DNA from: JBJMLO01 sp045805265
Lineage (GTDB): Bacteria; Actinomycetota; UBA4738; JACQTL01
NCBI GenBank assembly: GCA_045805265.1
Contig: JBJMLO010000011.1
Span: 186,001 to 250,000 of the forward strand
DNA length: 64,000 nucleotides
Direction of reading: 5' to 3'
Part shown: positions 58,569 to 64,000 of the stretch, piece by piece
How positions within the stretch are numbered: position 1 is the first letter of the stretch
How the letters are laid out: each line of letters opens with the position of its first letter
Position numbers and translations under genes: made by a program
Notes under the pieces: generated by a model
The model's input: the letters and a program-made list of their open reading frames with translations, nothing else
What the model was told of the DNA's origin: nothing
The model's database searches: none

Positions 58569-60080
58569 CTACCCGAAGCAGAAGGGGGGCGTCATCCGGC
58601 CCACCGACGGGGAGGAGGCGCTCGCGACCTTGCCGCCGTCGGCCTGAACGGAGTAGATCGGCGTGCTCGACAGTGGGAGGTCGCGGTCCACGAAGGCGGT
58701 CGCGTCGCGGCCGTCGAGCCGTGCCGCGAGCTCGGGCCAGGAGTCGGGCGAGTCCTTCCGGTACACGAGGTAGCCGCGCACGCCGGGCGATCCCACCCGG
58801 TTCCAGCGAAGCGCGACCGCGGTGCGGCCGACGCCGAGGCAGAACGAGCGGGCGCGGAGCCACGTGGGAGCCGCCGGCGCCGGGCGGGTCCGGTCCCCGC
58901 GTGCCGCCGCCGGATCCGAGCGGAACACCGACGGACCGAGCAGCGCGCCGGTCACGGCGAGCACCAGCACGATCGACGCACCCGCGCCCCGCCTCCACCG
59001 GCGGCGGCGCGACGGGAGGTCCGGCGGATGGTCGGCGAGCGGGTCCAGGACGGTGGGCGAGCTCCGGGCGGCGGAGTGCCGAACCGTGGCCCAACCGCCC
59101 GGCGGCGTCTCGGCCAGCGGCGCCGTCCCGACCGGCCTGGTGGCCGACGGGTCGTCGACCGGGGCGCTCACCCCGGCGGCGGCTCCCATCCGGGCGAACC
59201 GCAGCGCGGCCCGCAGGGGGCCAGCGCCGTCGTACCGGTCCCGGGGATCCTTCGCCAGGCATCGGAGGATCACGCGCTCCAGCTCCGCCGAGGCGTCGGG
59301 GCGGAGCGAGGAAGGGCGGGCCGGCAGCCGTTCCAGGTGCTGGTGGGCCACCGCGACCGGGTTCTCCCCCACGAACGGGACCCGGCCCGTGAGCAGCTCA
59401 TACAGGACGACCCCCAGGGAGTAGACGTCCGAGCGCCCGTCGACGGCCCACCCCCGGGCCTGCTCTGGGGACAGGTACTCGGCGGTTCCGTGGACCCTCC
59501 CGCCGTCGGTGGCCGGCGTCCACGACGCCGCCAGCGCGATGCCGAAGTCGAGCACCTTGACGTGGCCCCACGGGGTCAGCATCACGTTGGCCGGCTTCAG
59601 GTCGCGGTGGACGATGCCGGCGCCGTGGGCGAATGCCAGCGCCGCTGCCACCGCCTCACCGATCTCGGCGACGCGCTGCCACGGCAGCGGTCCGTCGCGG
59701 CGGATCACCTGGTCCAGGGGCTGCCCCACAATGAGCTCGGTGACCAGGAAGGGCCGGGCCCGGGCGATGCGCCGTCCGTCCGCGACCTGTTCCTCCTCGA
59801 TGGTGCCGACGTCGTGGATGGCCACGATGTTGGGGTGCGACAGGGCCGCCACCGCCCGGGCCTCACGGCGGAACCGGGCCACGGCGACGGGATCGTGCGC
59901 CAGGTGCTCGCGGAGTACCTTCACCGCCACGGGACGGTCGAGGACGGTGTCGGCTGCAGCGAACACCTCGGCCATGCCGCCTTCGCCGACGAGCGAGCGC
60001 AGGACGTACCGGCCGCCCTGCAGGCCGGCCTGACGGCGCGCCGAACGGCGCCCCCGGTGCACGACCCCGCGCTCCGCCAC
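58569..60080 (-). CDS. Transmembrane Ser/Thr protein kinase (PknB-like)
   Basis: 503 residues from GTG 60080. The kinase domain (24-295) has the glycine loop LVGEGGMAEVF, Lys54 in VAVKVL, catalytic HRDLKPANVM (Asp160), DFG (178) and an activation segment ending GTAEYLSPEQARG. A Pro-rich juxtamembrane part leads to one membrane span (ASIVLVLAVTGALLGPSVF, about 366-386). The extracytoplasmic part (390-503) has LRARSFCLGVGRTAVALRWN and GVRGYLVYRKDSP, a fibronectin type III-like fold. It should sense an outside ligand and phosphorylate cytoplasmic proteins. It is divergent from the ABC substrate-binding lipoprotein gene. Confidence 0.92.
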   Translation of the reverse strand: MAERGVVHRGRRSARRQAGLQGGRYVLRSLVGEGGMAEVFAAADTVLDRPVAVKVLREHLAHDPVAVARFRREARAVAALSHPNIVAIHDVGTIEEEQVADGRRIARARPFLVTELIVGQPLDQVIRRDGPLPWQRVAEIGEAVAAALAFAHGAGIVHRDLKPANVMLTPWGHVKVLDFGIALAASWTPATDGGRVHGTAEYLSPEQARGWAVDGRSDVYSLGVVLYELLTGRVPFVGENPVAVAHQHLERLPARPSSLRPDASAELERVILRCLAKDPRDRYDGAGPLRAALRFARMGAAAGVSAPVDDPSATRPVGTAPLAETPPGGWATVRHSAARSSPTVLDPLADHPPDLPSRRRRWRRGAGASIVLVLAVTGALLGPSVFRSDPAAARGDRTRPAPAAPTWLRARSFCLGVGRTAVALRWNRVGSPGVRGYLVYRKDSPDSWPELAARLDGRDATAFVDRDLPLSSTPIYSVQADGGKVASASSPSVGRMTPPFCFG

Positions 60081-60181
60081 GTCCGGAATCCTGTCACACC
60101 GGACGGCGTTCGAGGGGTCCTTCGCCCGCCGCGTTCCTCCGCGAGAGGCCCGGTGGACACCTCCAATCGCATACCTCGCCG

Positions 60182-60187
60182 TACACT
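60182..60187 (+). promoter_or_regulatory. -10 box of the substrate-binding protein gene
   Basis: TACACT ends nine bases before the ATG at 60197 and no Shine-Dalgarno is present, so the transcript is probably leaderless or nearly so. A matching -35 at the right distance is not visible. Confidence 0.35.
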
Positions 60188-60196
60188 CGCGCTCCC

Positions 60197-61441
60197 ATGC
60201 GGAGGACGCCTCGTCGCCGTGCGCTCGTCCTGGTCCCGATGCTGGTGGTGCTGGCGGCATGCGGGAAGGGGGGCGCCGAGCCGACGTCGGGGAAGCGGCT
60301 GCTGATTGCCGTCGACGCCCCGTTCTCGCAGGACGCGTTCGTCGGAACGACCATCGCCCGGGGTGTGCGGCTGGCGGTAGACCAGATCGCCCGCCGGGGA
60401 GGCATCCGCGTCGGCGACGCCTCGTACACGTTCACCGTGAAGCGCTACGACAGCGGGCTGTCGGCGGCCAAGGCGGTGGCCAACGTCCGGCAGGCCGTCG
60501 AGGACGGCGCCGTCGCGATCGTCGACGAGGGAACCGGGATCGACGCGTCGTGGGAGGTCGCCGATGCCGCCCACGTCCCGATCTGCGTCGTGTACCAGGG
60601 AGGCGAGGGCCAGGTCGATCCCGTGGCCCGGCCCGACGTGTTCCGCATCGCGCCCACCGACCACGGCGTCTCGTTCCGGTACGCCGAGTACCTCGAGCCG
60701 AAGGGGCTGAAGGTCGCGCTGATGACAGACGACACCGACTACGGCCGCCAGGGCGCGGTCGCGCTGGCCGACGCGTGGGACCACATCCCCAGGGCTGTCG
60801 CGGCGAAGATCACGGTGCCGTCGTCGGGCACCGACGTCGCGCCCCAGGTCCTGGAGGCCCGCCGGGCCGGGGCCACCGCGCTCCTGGTGTGGGGCCGGGC
60901 GGCCACGGTCGCCGAGGTCCTCCGGGCGGCCCGCAGCAGCGGATGGGACGTGCCCGTGTACGCACCGCCGTCAGGCGAGGACCCCCTGGTGCGCCAGCAG
61001 CTCGCCGACCACCCGGAATGGGTGGACGGACTGACCTTCGCCGCCGGTCGCATGACGGCCGAGCGGGGGGCCGGGCCGTTCCTGCGATTCCAGCGGGCCT
61101 ACGTCGCGGCATTCGGACGCGACGACACGGGCGTCACGACCTCCGACGGAGCGAAGGTGTTCCAGCCGCCGGACTACGCCATGTATCCGTACGACTTCGT
61201 GAACGTGCTGGCCAAGGCCGTCGAGGCCACGCACGGCCAGGCCGGAGCGCCCCTGGTCCAGGCCCTGAACGAGGTCGAGACCCGCGGCGCGAACGGCGAC
61301 GAGCGGGGATTCAACGAGAAGAACCACGAGGGCGTGATCGACGATGACATCTACTTCGCGACGTTCCGGGACATGACCTACCGCCCGGTGAGGGACGACC
61401 CGCTGTCGTCCACGCTGCCCACCATCGACCAGACCGGCTGA
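60197..61441 (+). CDS. Branched-chain amino-acid-type ABC transporter substrate-binding lipoprotein
   Basis: 414 residues from ATG 60197. The signal peptide (RRRALVLVPMLVVLAAC) ends in lipobox LAAC, so it is a lipoprotein. The mature protein has the type I periplasmic binding fold of the LivJ/Leu-Ile-Val family: DAPFSQDAFVGTTIARGVRL, GVRLAVDQIARRGGIRVGDA, VAIVDEGTGIDASWEVADAA, YAEYLEPKGLKVALMTDDTD. A permease of the LivH type begins at 63458, so this is the capture unit of a transporter whose remaining parts lie beyond the window. Ligand unknown. Confidence 0.88.
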   Translation: MRRTPRRRALVLVPMLVVLAACGKGGAEPTSGKRLLIAVDAPFSQDAFVGTTIARGVRLAVDQIARRGGIRVGDASYTFTVKRYDSGLSAAKAVANVRQAVEDGAVAIVDEGTGIDASWEVADAAHVPICVVYQGGEGQVDPVARPDVFRIAPTDHGVSFRYAEYLEPKGLKVALMTDDTDYGRQGAVALADAWDHIPRAVAAKITVPSSGTDVAPQVLEARRAGATALLVWGRAATVAEVLRAARSSGWDVPVYAPPSGEDPLVRQQLADHPEWVDGLTFAAGRMTAERGAGPFLRFQRAYVAAFGRDDTGVTTSDGAKVFQPPDYAMYPYDFVNVLAKAVEATHGQAGAPLVQALNEVETRGANGDERGFNEKNHEGVIDDDIYFATFRDMTYRPVRDDPLSSTLPTIDQTG

Positions 61442-61456
61442 CCGGAGGGGGAACAG

Positions 61457-62767
61457 GTGGCGCGGAGCCCGGTGGGCCGCGGTTCGGTGTGCCGCCGCGT
61501 GGCGGTCGGCGCCGCCGTGGCCGCGCTGGCGGTGGGGCCGGCGGCGACGGCCCGGGCCGAGCAGGGGACCACGACGGTGAAGCTCCCGACGGCGACCGAC
61601 GCCATCGCGGTGGCCATCAACATCGAACGCGTCCTGAACGGACCCGGGGGCGTCGAGACGCGGCTCCCCGGCCCTGTCGCGGACGCGGAGCGCGTGCGGG
61701 TGGGCTTCGACCTCGACGGGTCGCCGGCGCGTGTAGTCGACGACCAGCAGCTCGACCTGTCGGGTGTCGGAGACTTCGAGTTCAAGATCCCCGGACCGGC
61801 GTCGGACGTCGCGGCCCTGCCCGGCTCGGAGTCGGAACCAGGGCTCCGTCGGGGCTCGGTCCTGTGGCAGGGGTTCTGCTCGGGCACGAAGTCGCTCGGG
61901 GCGCGGCTGGACCTCATTCCCGGACAGGAGGAGGTCCGCCTGCCGATCCGGGTCGCCCTGTCGATGACCGTGGACGGGAAGCCGGTGGAGCCGGGCCCTC
62001 CCGTGTCCGGGGAGCTGCACCTCCGGATGATCGTGACGAACAACTCCGCGGTCCCCATCCAGGTCGTGGATGGGACGGTCGACCCGGCCCGGGGGGCTGC
62101 GGTCCTCGACGCGATCCGCGACGACCTGCGGGCCGGCCGGCGGCCGTCGCCGGGGACGGGCGGCGTGCCGGGATCGATCGAGGTCTCCGGGGCGACGTTC
62201 CGCACCGTCCGGCTCGAGGCGCCCTCCCGGGTACGCGGTTCGATCGACCTGACGGCGCGCGCCCTCCACCTCGAGCGCACGTCCGGAGTCAGCGGCGTGG
62301 CCCCGGCCGGCACGGTCGCGTTCGACGCGGTGCTCGGCGGGGGAAGGCCGCTCCGTCACACGGTGGAGCTCACCGCACGGGTCCGGGACCTCCGGCTCCC
62401 GGCGATCGGGCTGTCGGTCGAGCCGGCGTTGCCCTCCCCCCAGGTCCTGGCGCCGCCGACGAGTTCGACCTGGGAGCGCGGCGTCCGCACCGCCCCCGGG
62501 ACCTTCGACGGACGCCGCATGGCCGCCCTGATCCTCGACACGATGTGGCGCACCGCGAGGCTCCGCCAGTTCGACGCGTACCTCGGCAACCCCGACCCCA
62601 CGGGCCCCGCCCACACGACCTACGCCTTCGAGCTGTCCCCACCCCCGCGGGTGGCGGCCGCGCCCCCCGTGCCCGCGTCAGACCATGGGCCGCTCGGGAC
62701 GGTCGCCGTCGCCGCGGTGGCCCTGCTCCTGCTGCTCGGCGCGGTCGTCGCCTGGAGCCGCAGTTGA
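61457..62767 (+). CDS. Exported membrane-anchored protein of unknown function
   Basis: 436 residues from GTG 61457, 15 bases after the binding protein. A signal peptide (VAVGAAVAALAVGPAATARA) and a C-terminal membrane span (GTVAVAAVALLLLLGAVVAW) leave about 370 residues outside. That region is rich in beta strands with GEL, VTNNSAVPIQVVDGTVD and VELTARVRDLRLPAIGLSVE, like Ig-type domains. There is no enzymatic motif. Its place between the binding protein and the next lipoprotein suggests a structural or regulatory partner of the transporter. Confidence 0.75.
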   Translation: MARSPVGRGSVCRRVAVGAAVAALAVGPAATARAEQGTTTVKLPTATDAIAVAINIERVLNGPGGVETRLPGPVADAERVRVGFDLDGSPARVVDDQQLDLSGVGDFEFKIPGPASDVAALPGSESEPGLRRGSVLWQGFCSGTKSLGARLDLIPGQEEVRLPIRVALSMTVDGKPVEPGPPVSGELHLRMIVTNNSAVPIQVVDGTVDPARGAAVLDAIRDDLRAGRRPSPGTGGVPGSIEVSGATFRTVRLEAPSRVRGSIDLTARALHLERTSGVSGVAPAGTVAFDAVLGGGRPLRHTVELTARVRDLRLPAIGLSVEPALPSPQVLAPPTSSTWERGVRTAPGTFDGRRMAALILDTMWRTARLRQFDAYLGNPDPTGPAHTTYAFELSPPPRVAAAPPVPASDHGPLGTVAVAAVALLLLLGAVVAWSRS

Positions 62768-62775
62768 TCGCCGGG

Positions 62776-63393
62776 CTACGGCGAGGCGGTCGGGTTCACG
62801 GCCGAGCCCGAGGCACTGGGCAGGACCGGCAGGCCGGGGCTCTGCTCGGCGAAGACCAGCAGCATCCTCGAGAAGCCGGGCGAGCAGTACACGGACACCG
62901 CCTTGAACGCGCCGACGGTCGGCGCCTTCAGGAACTGGTCCTCGACCTCGCCCGGTTCCGCGTCGCCGCGGCCCAGGACGTAGCCCGCCTTCGGCCATTC
63001 CTCCAGCACGAACTTCGTCCAGGTGGTGAGGTCGCTGGGGATGACCATCAGGGCCCGGTGGTATCCATCCGAGTCGCTGAGGTCCTGGTACGTGTACACC
63101 CCCGCGGGGAACGGGAGGTCGGTCGGCAGCCAGTCGGGAGTGGCGATCCGTGCCGGGAACTTGCAGGCGGGGAGGTCGCCGGAGGGGGCCGCGGTAGGGC
63201 GGGTCACCCCGCCACCGCCGATGAGCGACTGCTTCGTGGGGCTGGACTGCGTCGAGGGCGCCGTCCGGGGGCGATCGGCGGAGCAGGCCACGAGGAACAC
63301 CACGCAGCCGACGAGCGCGGCCGAGCGCAACGAGGCCCGCAGCCCGGTGGGGCGCGCGCCGGTCGGGAGCGCGGTTCGGAATCCGGGCAGCAC
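62776..63393 (-). CDS. Secreted lipoprotein of unknown function
   Basis: 205 residues if it starts at GTG 63393, which sits six bases after TATAGC. A GTG at 63435 would add a charged leader. The signal LRSAALVGCVVFLVACSAD ends in lipobox LVAC. The mature part has a Ser/Thr linker, then PDWLPTDLPFPAGVYTYQDL, HRALMVIPSDLTTWTKFVLE and GYVLGRGDAEPGEVEDQFL. The general plan resembles the lipoprotein at 57665 (a linker, a globular alpha/beta part, a conserved tail). It is divergent from the permease gene, sharing one control region. Confidence 0.75.
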   Translation of the reverse strand: MLPGFRTALPTGARPTGLRASLRSAALVGCVVFLVACSADRPRTAPSTQSSPTKQSLIGGGGVTRPTAAPSGDLPACKFPARIATPDWLPTDLPFPAGVYTYQDLSDSDGYHRALMVIPSDLTTWTKFVLEEWPKAGYVLGRGDAEPGEVEDQFLKAPTVGAFKAVSVYCSPGFSRMLLVFAEQSPGLPVLPSASGSAVNPTASP

Positions 63394-63399
63394 GGCACG

Positions 63400-63407
63400 G
63401 CTATACT
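63400..63407. promoter_or_regulatory. Overlapping divergent -10 boxes
   Basis: The sequence reads TATACT on the plus strand (63402-63407), toward the permease at 63458, and TATAGC on the minus strand (63405-63400), six bases before the GTG at 63393. The two -10 boxes overlap, so only one direction could be initiated at a time. The left gene would be leaderless. Confidence 0.4.
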
Positions 63408-63457
63408 CCGGCGACGCTTCGCCCAGCGTCAACACTGGCCCACGTCCCGGAGCGCGC

Positions 63458-64000
63458 GTGTCGCTGATTGTCCAGGTGCTGGTGAGCGGCCTGGCCGCCG
63501 GGGCCGTGTACGGGCTGGTGGCCGTCGGGACCTCGCTGGCCTACCGGCTGACCGGCGTGGTGCCCTTCGCGCTCGGTGACCTCGTCGGGCTCTCGGTCCT
63601 GGTCACGCTGGCCGTGGCCGGAGGCACGGGTCCGGTCACCGCGACCAACGTCTCCCCGGTCCGGTACGGGCTGGGCCTGGTGGCCGGCCTGGCCGTGGCC
63701 GTCGCGGCGGGCCTGGCGCTGTACGCGTTCGCAGTCCGGCCGTTCCTCCGCCGGCGCTCGACGATCGGGTGGGTCGGCGCGATGGTCGCCGCGGCGTTCG
63801 CGGTCCATGGGTTCCTGGCCGCCGCGTTCGTGCGGGACTCGTACGTGTTCCCCGACCTCCTCCCGTTCGACCGGATCGGGCGGGGCGGCGCGATCTCGGT
63901 GGGCGGCGGCGCCACCGTGCAGGCCCGGGCGTTCCTCGTCATCGCCGTCGGCGTGGCGCTGGCCGCAGGGGCCGTGTTCGTGCTGCGGCGGAGCCGGCAC
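63458..64000 (+). CDS. LivH-type ABC permease, 3' truncated by the window edge
   Basis: The frame is open from GTG 63458 to the last base (181 codons). It begins VSLIVQVLVSGLAAGAVYGL and continues VAVGTSLAYRLTGVVPFALG DLVGL, the classic start of branched-chain amino-acid transporter permeases, whose second helix has the NxxxGxxxxxGA-like YGL pattern. Five membrane segments can be counted before the edge (LAVAGGTGPV, YGLGLVAGLAVAVAAGLALY, TIGWVGAMVAAAFAVHGFLA, AFLVIAVGVALAAGAVF). With the binding lipoprotein at 60197 it belongs to the same transporter. Confidence 0.85.
   Translation, partial: MSLIVQVLVSGLAAGAVYGLVAVGTSLAYRLTGVVPFALGDLVGLSVLVTLAVAGGTGPVTATNVSPVRYGLGLVAGLAVAVAAGLALYAFAVRPFLRRRSTIGWVGAMVAAAFAVHGFLAAAFVRDSYVFPDLLPFDRIGRGGAISVGGGATVQARAFLVIAVGVALAAGAVFVLRRSRH

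Overview
The window is about 70% GC, uses many GTG and TTG starts, has tightly overlapping gene pairs (ATGA, GTGA, TGATG), and carries several -10 boxes placed 6 to 9 bases before the start codon, as in leaderless transcripts. With F420-type oxidoreductases, BTAD/SARP regulators, PadR, MarR and IclR regulators, class III cyclases and an M48-like membrane protein, this points to a soil actinobacterium (Actinomycetota), probably an uncultured lineage. It is ordinary chromosome. I see no rRNA, phage, transposase or CRISPR array. The only RNA gene I can defend is a selenocysteine tRNA (selC).

Left part (1-17.2 kb): a mixed region with a ferritin-like protein, a HAD-IB phosphatase, a PadR regulator, tRNA-Sec, an M48-type protein that has lost its zinc ligands, a MerR-like/adenylate cyclase protein, and a SRPBCC-MarR-quinone oxidoreductase operon behind a palindromic promoter. 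A 1223-residue SARP/cyclase-like/AAA/TPR regulator sits behind 11-bp-spaced direct repeats. Two related small ABM-like proteins occur; one carries a pair of compensating frameshifts.

Centre (17.2-34.3 kb): a large aromatic-degradation locus in two divergent arms around 26.7 kb. The left arm encodes the complete lower meta-cleavage pathway: 2-hydroxymuconic semialdehyde dehydrogenase, 4-oxalocrotonate tautomerase, oxalocrotonate decarboxylase, oxopentenoate hydratase, hydroxyoxovalerate aldolase and acylating acetaldehyde dehydrogenase. With them are an IclR regulator, a Rieske ferredoxin, a HAD phosphatase and an inositol-monophosphatase-type phosphatase. The right arm encodes two tandem extradiol dioxygenases, a histidine phosphatase, a split PEP-synthase-like dikinase (ATP-binding subunit plus phosphohistidine subunit), a Rieske oxygenase and a zinc-ribbon protein. 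I infer a route in which a phenol is first activated as an aryl phosphate, hydroxylated by a Rieske oxygenase rather than a flavin or P450 enzyme, freed of phosphate and then ring-cleaved. This is the most interesting system here. Two decayed genes (DUF2252 and an F420-type LLM oxidoreductase) flank it.

Right part (34.7-64 kb): an MFS transporter; a large GAF/histidine kinase; two paralogous FAD-linked oxidases, one beside a BTAD regulator; a DUF5678-like/retropepsin-like gene pair with a palindrome inside its promoter; an ECF sigma factor with a membrane partner; an S9 peptidase; and a histidine kinase with two response regulators, one of which carries a class III cyclase in place of its DNA-binding domain. 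TypA, a stand-alone ClpX-type zinc finger, a membrane Ser/Thr kinase and the start of a branched-chain amino-acid-type ABC transporter locus follow. Function assignments rest on motifs read by eye, without database searches.
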